Source: Dermatophagoides farinae (lineage: Eukaryota; Arthropoda; Arachnida; Sarcoptiformes; Pyroglyphidae). From it: a stretch of DNA of 64,000 nucleotides. Below are positions 40,622-53,374 of this stretch, one piece after another. Position 1 is the first letter of the stretch. Each line of letters begins with the position of its first letter. Below the pieces are notes generated by a model. It was not told the origin of the DNA. It made no database searches and saw nothing but the letters and a program-made list of their open reading frames with translations. The stretch spans positions 1,116,001-1,180,000 of the forward strand of contig NC_134685.1 in the NCBI RefSeq assembly GCF_024713945.1. The letters are read 5' to 3'. Both the position numbers and the translations under genes were made by a program.

Positions 40622-42969
40622 GATTCTTCAAAAAAGCCATTCATTAATTAACAGACAAAATACACACAGACAGAATAGATATCCATGGAAACAATTCATG
40701 AATGAATTGAACCAAAGAAAAAAAATAACACAAAAATGACAACCTGGATCGGATAAAATGACAAAATATCAATTTTATTGTTGACGATAATCACATTACC
40801 ATGACCAACAAAAAAAAATCACTACATCTACTACTACTACCTATCATTATCATCATGATGATGATGGCTGAATGATAACAGACAGATACGTGAATTCGTC
40901 CATCCATCTATAGCAAATATCGATAGCCTGAAACGATACAAACATTCCATTCCTAAATATTGGTATGTGCCGTAAATACATACATAAAAAATTTCATATA
41001 AACCGGTCTAAATATATTTTTATTAACAAACACGAACAAACAAACAAACAAACAAAAAATACCTACACACACACACACACATACCCCGCTCAGACCATAC
41101 CTCTCTTTGAATAAAAAAAAAAAAAAAATGAAAAAAAAATCTCATAACACAATGTTATGAACTTGTCCAATCGAATCCAATATCTATCTAATAATAATAA
41201 TGATGAAAACGATGAGAAAAAAAAAGATGTCTAGGGCAACGACCAACCTTTATTTTTATTTTTTTTTTTGGAGAGAGAGAGGGCCTCATATGTTATACAA
41301 CAATTTTGGAATGGCGCTTTTCCAGTATACATACATAGTATTCATTTTCATTTCATTTCATTCATTCAATTTTTGAATCTTGAATGTAGCTTTTTTCTTG
41401 TTGTATATATATAAATTGGGCGAGGCTTTCATCAACATCATCAACATCATCATCATCCTCATTGTATGTGAATTGAATTCAATTGGAATGAATTGTAATG
41501 AATGAATGAATGAATGAATATATACACAGAATGAAGCTGGATATTTTTTTTTCTTCGTTGTTGTTGTTGTTGGATGCATTGAACGCACACAACGATGGTG
41601 ATGGTTGTCGTGATAATGGTGGTGTGGTGGTGGTGGTGGTGGTCTTTTCATCTATTTCATTGTATAGTTAATACCGATATAGTTTGTGGATGATGCCATT
41701 GGATGGATCGCCGTGCCGTCCATCATCATCATCATATACACATTATCATTATTAGATAGACAGATTCGAATGAATGAATGAATGAAAATATCGATGGTAT
41801 CGAATTCTTCTCGTTCATTCTCTTTTTTTTTGGCCACGAAATTTTTTTCATTTATCTAATAAAAAAATTTTTTTTTTAAATAAAAATCCTTGAATGAAAG
41901 TGAAAATTTTTTTTTCTTTATTCATTCATTTTTATTATCAACAAACAAACAAACGACAATCCATTCTATTTTGTGATCCTTTTTTTTTGTATTTTTCTCT
42001 GTATCCGATTTCAGTTTTTTTTTTAATCATTCAATGATGATGATGTTTGTTTACAATGTTTCAATGACATTTTGGTCAATCTTGATGAATGAATGAATGA
42101 TGATGATGATGGTGATAAAATTTGCTCAAACGACAACAACAACAACAACAATAAATACTATCCATCATCATCATAATGATGATGAAGATGAAGATAAACA
42201 TCGATCCATTTTATTTATAAATCCATCTTGATATGATGTAATGATGATGAAGCATCAAAAATCATCATCATCACCATATTTATCATCTTAATAATCATGT
42301 AAATGATCTGCCCACGACATTTTCATCATCATTTTTTTTTTTTGAAAATATTCGACAATCTCAACCTACGAACATTTGTGTGTGTGTGTTCATCAAATTC
42401 GAATTTCGAATGATAAGCAAAAAAAAAATTAAAAATATCCGCTTGTATCGATCATTTTGCAAAAAGTTTCATTTATTTATTTCTTTTTTTCTTTTTGCTC
42501 ATCACTCATAACTTTTGTGGGACATAAACCATCATCATAGTTGATCATCATCATCATCATTTTCATTTAGATTAATCATCATATAAATCCGTCTTCGTTG
42601 GTTGATTTTTTCTACTTTTCATAACATTTGTCCACATACACACACACACACATACAATCTTTATGCTCGGATGATTTATTGGACACACACACACACACAC
42701 TTGAAGATAAACAAAGATATCTTCAAATTCAGACAATCCAAATGGTATAAATGACGACAATTTCAATTTTTCCACTGTCAAAAATAATAAGTTGAAAATA
42801 ATTATTTTTTTTTTCATTCATTCATTCATGGCAGACAGAAGATATGAACAATGATGATGATGATGATGATTAGGATGGCAAATAGTTAGCCAAATTATTT
42901 ACTTTTGACCAATTCAAAACAAAATTTAGCAGCTTTCCACCAAAAAAAAAAAAAAATATATTTTGGAAT
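39826..42969. other. Divergent intergenic region between MLF and ARHGEF10 genes
   Basis: About 3.1 kb that must hold the promoters of both genes. No clear core element was picked out. It is full of (TG)n, (CA)n, ATG/CAT, GTG and GAAT repeats; the small open frames here read those repeats. Confidence 0.5.
40572..40618. repeat. (TG)23 microsatellite
   Basis: Uninterrupted 47-bp TG run, the longest dinucleotide repeat noticed in the window. Confidence 0.9.
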
Positions 42970-45900
42970 ATGTCATCAAGCACAACATTATCATCATCAT
43001 CATCATTAACAACAACAACAACAACAACGACGGCGACAACAACAACAACGGTATCGTCGAATAATAATAAAGCACCATATTATTATGGAGAATTGATTAA
43101 GAAAGAATCGAATAATAATACAAAACAATCACAATTTAATAGGAATCCACAATTGATTAATAATCGTAACAACAATTATTCTTATGGTCAACCATTATCA
43201 TCATCATCATCAAATATTATTGTACATGAAAATTTTATGACAACAACAACAACAACAACAACAATTACAAATAGTGGTAGCCCGAATGATTTGACCAATA
43301 CAATTATAACAGCAGCACGATCAACAACGGGTAATGACAATTATAATAATTTTTCTACTACCACCACGACAACGGCTACGACAAATAATTTGAATTCAAA
43401 TATCGTGTCCATAATCAACAACAGTAACAATTTACCATTTACGAATCATAATTCAAATTCAAATAATGTTGTTGACAATCTGGCAGCAAACAAATCACAG
43501 CTACGAACACAGCCGCCACTATCATCATCATCCACAACGTCTTCTTCTTCATTAGCTGAACAACAGCAACAAGTTTCAAGTATAACTCCTACTACTACGA
43601 ACACCACTTTCAACTTTTACTCAACAACAACAACAACGGCATTCATCTTTGGCCTATCCACCACCATCAAATGTTCAAAGTACAACAAATGCTGGTGGTG
43701 GTGGTGATCATGATGATGATGATGATGAACGAATAATAGTGGTGGCAACAACTTCAACATCGATAACAACGTCGGCTTTATCATCATCATCAATAACAAC
43801 AACAACAACAACAGTGATAGAATCTTCGTCATCACCGCCAATACAATCATTATCATCATCATTGATTAATCATCAACAGAATATTCCATATCATCATTTA
43901 TATAATTATTATCAGAATCATTCATCATCATCATCATCATCACCATATGGTATTAACAACAGGATTACATCAACAACAGCCACAACGTTTTCATAAGAAT
44001 CCATATACAAATACAATTAGTTCATTTGCTAATCCATTATTATCATTAGATGTTGTTGATATACGTAATGGTACAGAAAGTTTACCACGTGCATTTCAAC
44101 CACCATATTCATCGAATAATAATAAAAAATCATTAACATTAAAACAAAGTATTTATCAACGATCATTATCAATATTTACAAATGGAGTTAGTCCATTATT
44201 ACGGAAAAAGAAATCAAAATCAAATCAACAGAATCAACGTATTCCACAACATTTAGATTATCGTTTTGGTGATAATAATAATTTTCGTCAAAAACAACAA
44301 CTTTATCAACATCATCATACATTATCATCATCAACATTAGGTTTATCACAATTGCGACGTAAATCTGAACCTATTATGTTTAGCTACGATTCAATTACAA
44401 ATGAATTATCAAAATTTCAAGCTCGTGAAGAGAAAATTGTTAAAAATATTAATCTTGATTTTGAAAAAATGTTAATGAATGATACGAATGGTGAATATTC
44501 AGGTTCAACATCAAGTAATACAGGCATTGTTGTCGGTACTGGTGGTGGTGGCTGTAATCAATTTATCGATCAATCAACATCATCATCATTACGTCGATTA
44601 GCTCAACAACAACAGCAGCAGCAACAATTCGGTGGTAATCTAAAAGATGATTTTGATCATTATGGTAAAACAATGATTTCTGCAGCCGGTACAAATCAAT
44701 TACAACATCATCATCCTCATAGTGCATCGACACATCAATTTATTCATCATCAACAACAACAACAAACGCCTTTACATTCTCATCAACAACCACCACCACA
44801 ACTTTCATATAAAGAACCATTCTATATGGTTTATGAAGATAATCGTAATAACAAACAATTACAGCAACAACAACAACAACAACAACTTCATCATCATCAT
44901 CATTCAAATTCAATACCAAATACACATCATCAAAATCATCATCATTCACATCATAATGATGATAATATATATGAAGAAATTGATTTTCTAACATTATCAT
45001 CATTACGTGCACAATATGCTGATACATTAAGTTTACAAAGTTATAAGAAAAAAGGTGGTAGTAAACGTTCATTAGCATCATCAAGTTTTACACGTTGGTT
45101 TTCGACCAGGAAAAAAAATTCACCATCAATGTCTGAAGATGAGAATCCATATATTGATATTAAATTATCGAAAAAACAACGACCACCAATACAATTGCCA
45201 GAAATACCTGGTGAATTGAGTAAAGAACAGCTAAAACGTCGTTATATAATTGGATCAATAGTGGATTCTGAAAATTCCTACATAAATTCATTACAACGTA
45301 TTATAAATCTATATAAAAAACCATTAGAAGAATCTAGCCCATCGATATTGAGTCAGAATAAGATAAACATAATATTTCATCGTTTGGAACAGATTCTACA
45401 ATGTCATACAATATTTGGTATAGCCTTAAGTCAATGTGTTCGTGAATGGGATGAAAAAGAACAGATTGGTGATGTATTTATTGCATCATTCTCTAAATCA
45501 ATGGTATTAGATATTTATTCAGATTTTATTAATAATTTTACCAATGCAATGGAAACAGCACGTAAAGCGGCTAAATCAAAATCATCATTTGCACAATTTT
45601 TACAAGAAAAATCACTTTCTAGTCCTGATCGTCTTAGTTTTTTTGGTTTAATGGTAAAACCAGTACAAAGATTTCCACAATTTATATTATTATTAAGTGA
45701 TCTACTTAAACATACACCATCTGATCATCATGATCGTATGTCATTACAATTGGCATTAACACAATTAGAATCATTGGCTGATCGCCTCAATGAACGTAAA
45801 CGTGATGCTGAACGACATTTTGCTGTTAAACAATTATTAAAAGATTATCTAAGTAGTTCAACAACAAATTCATCAAATCGTTTTCTATTACGTCAAGATG

Positions 45901-48574
45901 ATATTTATCAATTAGAATTGGATACAAGTTCTGGTTTGGTGATGAAAACTAAATGTCGTAAATTATATCTATTGAATGATATGCTTGTTTGTGTAAGTGT
46001 TCCAGCAAATCGTCTTAAATATGCTGTTTCATTACAAGATGTTGATGTTATGGATGATGTTACACCGGCAACAAACAATTTGATTGCAAATTCAATGCTC
46101 AAAAGTAAAGGTTTGAATTTTTTTTTCTCCTTTTATCTTCTGGTCCATTTTTTTCTAATTTTGTTTATTCTGTAACAGATCCAGCAACGGCAAATTCATC
46201 ACCAAAACATTGTACGGTTGAAAGAATGTATTGTGATTTAAATAGTTTAATACATGATCTTGAAGTCATTAGTCGTGTATCGAATCTATTATCATCACTT
46301 CGTTATCAATATCAAGGTATATCCGTGGAACTAGTCGAACAGATTGGTACAGAAATTCGTGAAGAAATACGTAAAAAAGATGCACAAATTACATTGATTG
46401 ATCGATCATGTTTACAGATACGAATACGTTCGAAAAATTATAAAGATATTATCTGTATACAGATGAATGATCCAGAAACGAAAAAAGATTGGCTAACCGA
46501 TGTACGGCTTGCAAAATTAGCATTAGATCGATCTAATAATCCAGCATGGGATATTGTTAATGAAACAATATCAACAACCAGAACAAATCTATCGAATTCA
46601 ATCATTATGCATCGTGTACCATTGTTCGTTAAATCATTACCAATATTTGCAACAACTGAACATAGTATGCTTACATGTGCATTACATTATCGTATCCATC
46701 GTCGTGATGATCTTGTATTGGAAAATAATTCTGGTGTTCTATGGATATGTAATGTTAATGAAAATGGTTCACAATTAGGTGCATTAGCAACGAATGGTAC
46801 CGATATTAGTTTAATACATTCATATGAATTATGTGATTCACATGTTACCTGTATTGAATCGGTTGGTTCATATGCTGTTTGGATTGGTTTAAGACAAGGA
46901 CGTATCATTGTAATTGATGCTAGTTCACCTGGAGAATGGCAACAATTTGCTGCATTAGATGTATCGGCTGAAGTAACCTGTATAAGATATTTTATTAATT
47001 TTGTTTATGTTGGGCTAATCACTGGTGTTGTTGCCTTGTTCAATGCTACTCATTATGAAGAACCAATAATCATATCATTATCAACTGCTCACCCAGTCAC
47101 ATGTTTACTACCGGTCAATAAAGAAATGTTTGCATGTTGTGGTGAAAAAATCTGGATCATCAATAATGCCCAATTGGATCGTAGTTATTATTTGCATAAT
47201 AATAAAAATAGTCCAGGTAGTGATCAATTATCACCAGGTGATCCTTCTACAGCCAAAGTTCAACATTTTCCCGATGAAGATCTGAAACCTAATCTTCTTG
47301 CACATTGTGGTATTGGTCTTTGGGTTAGTCTGGTGAATTCATCGATTATTAAATTATATCATACGGAAACATTTAAACATCTACAAGATGTTAATGTTGC
47401 ATCGAATGTTAAACGAATACTAAATGAAATGGTTGATCCAAATGGAATTTTTGTCACAGCCATGTTGGCCACACGTGGTCTATTGTGGATCGGAACAAAT
47501 GTTGGTGTGATTGTAACATTGAATTTACCTCGTCTACAAGGTGTACCTTTGATATCTGGCTGTTTGAATGTCGCTTTACATCGTCATACTGGACCAGTTA
47601 CAATATTGCTCAATCTAACAAATACTCAAAGTGAAATTCCTGTACATCCAAATAATTCAACAATGGATAAAACAAAATCAATGGAAGAAATTGAAAAAGA
47701 AGAAATGATGATGATGATGAAAAATGAAGATGTTGAATCAATATATGGTCTTTATTCAGATCTAATGAATGTTGAAAATTATGTTCGTGTTGGTCATGAT
47801 CCACATCATCATAGACATCATCATCATGATTTAGGAAATGTAACAAATAGTGGCCATCATATGGCCGTATCGAAAATGACCTGGGATCTAGCCAATATCA
47901 ATCTTTCAGATGATTCTACATCGGAAAGTGCTATCTATCAAGATGGATTGATATTACGAAAGAAACCAACATCAACAGCTAATTTAATGAATCTAAATAA
48001 ACGTCGAACATTAGGTAATGAACATTTGGGCAATAGTAGTGGTGGTGGTGTTGGCGGTGGTATGACATCAGCTGGTAGTCAACGAGAGATAAGCAGTGCT
48101 GGCAATTATCCAATATCATCAGCAACGAATAATCAATTAAGTCCAGCTAAAAGTCAAAATAGTATTTATGATTCATCCATTGGTGGTAATGATAAAAGTT
48201 TAATTGAAAAAGAAAATGTTTCCTCATCATCGGGTATTGGTGCAAGTAGTAGCCTTTATGATATAGCACCATTTAAAGGACAGAAATTACAAACAACATC
48301 AACAACAATAGATCAACAACCGGGATCATCATCATCAAGTGGTGGTGGTGGCGGTGGTGGTAATAAATATAATAATCATCCATTAGTATCAGCTGCTAAT
48401 AATCAACAATCAGCAAGACATTATGAAACTACAACCGGATCATCATCATCATCATCGAATAATAAAACAGCATTATTAATGACCGGAGGAAATGGATATA
48501 AACGTGTATCATTGAATGAGACAACCTATTCAAGTCAACATGCACATTGTTGTATTTGGGAATATAAACTTTGA
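42970..48574 (+). CDS. ARHGEF10: ARHGEF10-type Rho guanine nucleotide exchange factor (frame breaks near N-terminus)
   Basis: Activates Rho GTPases by GDP/GTP exchange; the vertebrate homologue acts in nerve and cytoskeletal control. The coding sequence starts at ATG 42970, runs to the donor at 46110, and resumes at 46179 to the stop at 48574 (68-bp GT-AG intron). A low-complexity N-terminus rich in Thr, Ser, Asn and Gln comes first. The DH domain (about 45229-45870) contains DVFIASFSKSMVLDIYSDF and LMVKPVQRFPQFILLLSDLL, both close to ARHGEF10/10L; a PH-like domain follows (about 45890-46530). A WD40-like beta-propeller region (about 46560-47600) and a Ser/Gly-rich linker lead to the C-terminus HCCIWEYKL. 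The frame is not continuous: 42970 to about 43621 is in one frame, about 43622-43940 in a second, and about 43923-46110 in a third. Each change falls in or next to a triplet repeat, so a base error or allele-specific indel is likely. If translation instead started downstream (ATG 43947), the DH, PH and propeller domains would still be intact. Confidence 0.9.
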
Positions 48575-49158
48575 CTAAAACCAAAGAATTCAAAGCTTTC
48601 ATCGTGCATTTGAATGATATCAACTCAAGGAAAAAAAATTTGTCAGTATTTATTATTATATAAACAATTTGAAAAACAAACGCATTACGAATCCTACGCT
48701 TTTTTGCAAAAAAAAAAAACAACTGAAAATAAAAACACGTGGCAACTCAAGTGAAACAAAAAAAAAAAACGGTCTCGACAATCAAACGAAACCAAACGAT
48801 GTGGAAATATATGATTTGAACTCTTTTTTTTTACTAAATTTTTTTTCGATTGATTGATTAATTAATTAATTAATTACAATACAATGAATAAGACATTTTT
48901 TTTTGTTTGTGTAGATTTTTTTAATCATTTTTTTCACACTTTTTGTGCTTTTCATTATTATTATTTAACAAATAATTCAATTTTCTTCTTCATCAGTTTT
49001 TTTTATATACGCTAATAATTCTCTCACCTGTACGATTCTCTCTTTTTTTTTGTATTTTGTGAAATATTTTTTTTTTGCAATAAAAATTTTCAACATTTTT
49101 TTCTGGTTTTGTGTTTGCGTGTGTGTGTGTGTGTTTATGTTGTTGAATGGCCGATTTT
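48575..49158. other. Tail-to-tail spacer of ARHGEF10 and Mic10 genes
   Basis: About 580 bp of presumed 3'UTR from both sides, AT-rich with A and T homopolymers and a (GT)n run near 49120. No gene is seen. Confidence 0.6.
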
Positions 49159-49440
49159 TCATTTTCTTTGATTGAGACAAATTTCAAAATCTTTCAATGA
49201 ATAACCGAATGCAATACCGATACCATAATGGATTGGCCATACACGTCGTTTGAATAGAATTAACGATGCTAATGAACCGGCTGCAATACCAATACCTGTT
49301 GATGGTGTTGGATTAATTTAAAATTTTGATTAATAAATTGATTCATACATACCGGTATTCATGATAGCATTTGCAATGAAACGATCATATTTCTGACAAA
49401 TGGCCATATCCGATTTAACGTTTTGATTGGTTACACTCAT
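49159..49440 (-). CDS. MIC10: MICOS complex subunit Mic10 (MINOS1)
   Basis: Small inner-mitochondrial-membrane protein that oligomerises to bend the membrane at crista junctions. Two exons, 49353-49440 and 49159-49295, joined by a 57-bp GT-AG intron into 74 aa. The start MSVTNQNVKSDM is followed by CQKYDRFIANAIMN, matching the family's KWDRCLADAV region. Two short membrane helices carry the glycine motifs that define Mic10: TGIGIAAGSLASLILF and YGIGIAFGYSL. Between them the charged loop KRRVWP matches the positively charged KRRMWP loop of animal Mic10. The length is typical. The gene is too short and too split to show up as one open frame. It is head-to-head with the Phe-tRNA synthetase gene, with 396 bp between start codons. 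Confidence 0.88.
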
Positions 49441-49836
49441 TTTTTTTTTTTCACTTCGTTTCGATAAAAATTAATTTTGATGAACAATAAGATAGAATAT
49501 AAATATTTGTAAACGAATAAATTCAAATGATTTTTCTTCTGAATTTAAATCAAAAAAAAAAAAAAAAATTTCGATTTAATTTTTTATGAACAAACAAACA
49601 AACAATGTGATTTTGAAAAAGTTCGAATTCAGTTCAGCTGACTTTATATATTTTCGGTATATACCCAAAGGACATTGACGAGAAAAAAAAAGAATCGTGC
49701 ATATTGTTTGTGAATGGGACTCAATGATTACACGTGTATGAAATCATCAGCTCGTGGCATTGTTTCGGGTATTCTTTTATTTTTTTTTTTGGTTATAAAT
49801 TCAGAGAATTAAAATTAAAAAAAAAAATAATTCAAC
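49441..49836. promoter_or_regulatory. Short bidirectional promoter region, Mic10 / FARSB
   Basis: The 396 bp between the two start codons must hold both 5'UTRs and promoters. It contains CAGTTCAGCTGACTTT near 49630, an ACACGTGT E-box-like palindrome near 49732, and A/T runs, with few of the long microsatellites seen elsewhere. No TATA box was assigned. Confidence 0.5.
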
Positions 49837-52081
49837 ATGCCAACAATCGCTGTTAATCGTGATGAATTATTCAAACGTTTAGGTCGTATATACAGTGAGT
49901 ATATATTGATGATGATAATTGTTGATGATCGAATTGAATCTGTTTTATTATTTAGCTGAAGAAGAATTCAATGATCTTTGTTTTGAATTCGGTATCGAAT
50001 TGGATGAAGTAACAACGGAAAAACAATTTAAAGCAAAAGAATTGGGTATCAATCAAACTACTATTATGGATCAAGAAGAGGAAATTATTTATCGTATTGA
50101 AATACCAGCAAATCGTTATGATTTACTTTGTTTAGAAGGATTGGCTCGTGCTTTGAATATTTTCCTTGAACGGTATGATGAATAATAAATTCATTATTAT
50201 ACTTGATGATAATGATGATGTTTTATCCATTTTTGGAATCTAGATCTACGATACCCAAATATAAACTTTCTGAACCATCATCAAATCATCAGAATGAATT
50301 GATTGTTTTGCCCAATGTAAGAAATTAATGTTTTTTTTATTCTGTTTTAATATTTTAATCTATCTATTTCTGCATTTTTTCAGACACAAAAAATTCGACC
50401 ATTTGTTGTCGGCGCTGTATTACGTGGTGTAAATTTCACTAAACTTTCATACAACAGTTTTATTGATTTACAAGATAAACTTCATCAGAATATATGCCGA
50501 AAACGAACATTAGTTGCTATTGGTACACATGATTTGGACACGATTCAGTGGCCATTTTATTATGATGCACGTGAACCAGAATCGATTGAATTCATACCGT
50601 TAAAACAAACACGAAAATTTAATTCAAAAGAATTATTGGAATATTATCTTACAAATGATGAACATATCAAACCATATGTTCCAATTATCAAAGATAGTCC
50701 TGTTTATCCGGTCATATATGATTCAAATAATGTTGTTCTTTCACTGCCTCCTATCATAAATGGTGAACATAGTAAGATTACAATGAATACGACAAATATT
50801 TTCATCGAATGTACGGCTACCGATATTCATCGTGCTACTATTGTACTTGATACAATGGTTTGTATGTTTTCTGAATATTGTTCAACACCGTTTACCATTG
50901 ATCCAGTACAAGTAACACAATTTGATGGTAGTAAACAAATTTATCCATTACTTAAATATCGAAATGAAAAAATTTCAATGAAATATATTGAGAATAATCT
51001 TGGAATTGGGTATGTTTTTTTTGTTGATTTTAAATACAACAACAACAACACTACTAATTCTGTTATTTTTTTTGCATATTTCTCGACATATAGTATCGAT
51101 AGGAATAATATAAATCGAATTTTAAAACGAATGTATCTAGAATCTAGCCAAATAGATGATAATAATGAAATTGATGTTTGTATACCACCTGTACGGCAAG
51201 ATATTTTACATCCATGTGATATATTGGAAGACATTGGTATTGGTTATGGCTATAATCGTATGCAATTATCGTTACCTGATTCATTCACAATTGGACAACA
51301 ATTTTTATTGAATAAAATAACCGATCAACTTCGTAATGAAATTGCTCGTTGTGGTTTTACAGAAATTTTTACTTTTAGTCTGGTATGTTTTTTCTTTTTT
51401 TTGTTTTGGAAATGGTTTTTGTCTTTAAAAAAAAAAAATTTTTTATTCACTTAGTGCTCACGTGATGATATAGCTGATCGAATGCGTGATAAAGATTCAT
51501 TGACAAAAGCGGTAAAAATATCGAATCCAAAAACATTGGATTTTCAAGTTGCTCGTACATCTTTATTACCTGGTATATTGAAAACAATAGCATCGAATAA
51601 AAATATGCCTTTACCATTGAAATTGTTTGAAATATCTGATGTTGTTGTCAAAGATGATAATTATGGTATTGAATTTTCAAATCTATCATCATCGTTTTTA
51701 TCATCAGAAATTCTAATTCTTTTTTTCCCTTCCCCATCCATTGTTAATGCAGATGTTCGAGCACGTAATGAACGTTATCTTTCGGCTATTTATTATCATA
51801 AAAATTCTGGTTTCGAAATTATTCACGGATTATTGGATCGTATAATGCAGGTATTAGAGATACCAATGAAAACCAATGAATCCACCAATACTACTGTTGG
51901 ATATTATTATTATTTACGTGCAAAAAATGATCCACGATTTTTGAATAATCGATGTGCAGAAGTATTGATCAATGAACAAATAATTGGCATCATAGGTGTC
52001 GTACATCCAGAAGTGGTTGGTAATTTTGAATTAGCAATGCCTTGTTCTGCTTTAGAGTTGAGTATACAGAATATTTATTGA
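49837..52081 (+). CDS. FARSB: Phenylalanine--tRNA ligase beta subunit, cytosolic
   Basis: Beta subunit of the alpha2-beta2 synthetase that charges tRNA-Phe in the cytosol. Coding exons: 49837-49894, 49956-50172, 50244-50316, 50384-51009, 51094-51382, 51455-51665 and 51753-52081, all GT-AG; they join in frame into 600 aa, close to the animal length of about 590. Recognisable landmarks: [20 protein letters not shown] at the start, [17 protein letters not shown], the [19 protein letters not shown] motif (B1/B3-type core), the [20 protein letters not shown] segment, the B5-type [20 protein letters not shown], and the C-terminal [13 protein letters not shown] and [20 protein letters not shown]. 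Two introns (51010-51093 and 51666-51752) have lengths divisible by three and contain no in-frame stop, so unspliced reading looks open but interrupts conserved sequence. The gene faces ELOVL tail-to-tail, with stop codons about 230 bp apart. Confidence 0.97.
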
Positions 52082-52312
52082 ATGAAGAAAAAAAGAGAGA
52101 ACATTAAAAATAGAGCGAAAATTTTGTTTTTTATTTTTAAAAATTTTGTAATTTTTTTTGGTGTGGAATGTTTGAGTATTTTTGTTGTTGTTGTTGTTGT
52201 TGTGTTAAACGCGCTATTGATATATAACAACGCGCTGATGATGACTGATATAATAATAAATTGGTTTATTATCAATTTTTTTTTTTGCTTTTCATTTGAA
52301 ATTTTTTTTTTA

Positions 52313-53374
52313 TTATTTACAAACAAAAATTTGATTTTTAAAAAAATTTTTTTTTCTCCATTTTTTAATTTGATTCATTCGATTTTTTAAATTTCTTTCT
52401 TTGGTTCGTTGGTAGTGGTGGTATTGGTGGGTGGTGGTGGTGATGGTATTAGTAGTAGTGGCTGTTTTTGTTGTTGTTTTACCATTCGAATGTTGATGAT
52501 CATCATGATCATGATGAATATTTGAATTGGAAGTCCATTTTGTTTGCGATTTATCATGATGATGATGATGATGATTTGTTGAAATTTTATTCAAATAATT
52601 ATTAATAAAAAGTTTGGCAAACATAAAGAAAAATGTTGAATAAACGATGAAACCAAATGTAGCCGTTTTTGCCGGTATTTCACAATAATTTCCAGATAAT
52701 TTTGAAAAAAATGCATAACCACTAACATAGAAACCGAATATCATCTGTATAATCTGTAATGATGTTACGGTCATTGCTATCTGTCTTGGTATATAAATTT
52801 GCATCGAACGAAATGCATAATATGCATACATTAATGAATGTACGACCATATTCATGGTGACAAACCAACGTCCTAATGATATATTTTGGCCAAAACTATA
52901 CCATGTAAAAATCAATGCCAATACATGATGAAACCAATGTAAAAGAATTAATTTTTGTTTACGTAACACAATAAAAACAGTATCACCAAGTTCAAATATT
53001 TTCGATAATGCAAATAGCCACATCCAATATTGGGCAATAGAATTTGTTGATGATATACAAACAGAATGATTAATACCTTTCATGTAGAATGTATCATACA
53101 TTTCTGGTAACATATAATAACTACCGGCCATACTGAATATTGTTAACAATAGATTCCAAAATGCCAAACAATTACGTAATTTGAATGGTTCACGTTGACG
53201 CATAAATTGTTGTATAGAATAAACAACCAACATATAAGCGATCGATACATAAACAGAATAATGCCAATTTTCTTCCATCCATTTTAGACTGGAATTCAAT
53301 TCCCAATCAAATATTGAAAATTGTGGCTGACATTCTTTATATACCAATGATTTATGACCAGAAATTCTTGTCAT
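52313..53374 (-). CDS. ELOVL6-like very-long-chain fatty acid elongase
   Basis: ER membrane condensing enzyme that adds two carbons from malonyl-CoA to fatty acyl-CoA. Uninterrupted 353-aa frame. The ELO domain covers about residues 30-268 with about seven membrane helices. Diagnostic motifs: KIFELGDTVFIVLRKQ, the histidine box HWFHH, the MNMVVHSLMYAYYAFR motif, and TSLQIIQMIFG. The box and surroundings resemble ELOVL3/6-type enzymes that act on saturated and monounsaturated C12-C16 chains. The odd part is the C-terminus: after the last helix (near NNYLNK) there is an extra tail of about 85 residues with six His in a row, His/Asp and Thr repeats and a basic end, where family members usually have a short Lys-rich ER-retrieval tail. 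The tail may be real, or a stop or splice site may differ in the mature message. Confidence 0.93.
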   Translation of the reverse strand: MTRISGHKSLVYKECQPQFSIFDWELNSSLKWMEENWHYSVYVSIAYMLVVYSIQQFMRQREPFKLRNCLAFWNLLLTIFSMAGSYYMLPEMYDTFYMKGINHSVCISSTNSIAQYWMWLFALSKIFELGDTVFIVLRKQKLILLHWFHHVLALIFTWYSFGQNISLGRWFVTMNMVVHSLMYAYYAFRSMQIYIPRQIAMTVTSLQIIQMIFGFYVSGYAFFSKLSGNYCEIPAKTATFGFIVYSTFFFMFAKLFINNYLNKISTNHHHHHHDKSQTKWTSNSNIHHDHDDHQHSNGKTTTKTATTTNTITTTTHQYHHYQRTKERNLKNRMNQIKKWRKKNFFKNQIFVCK

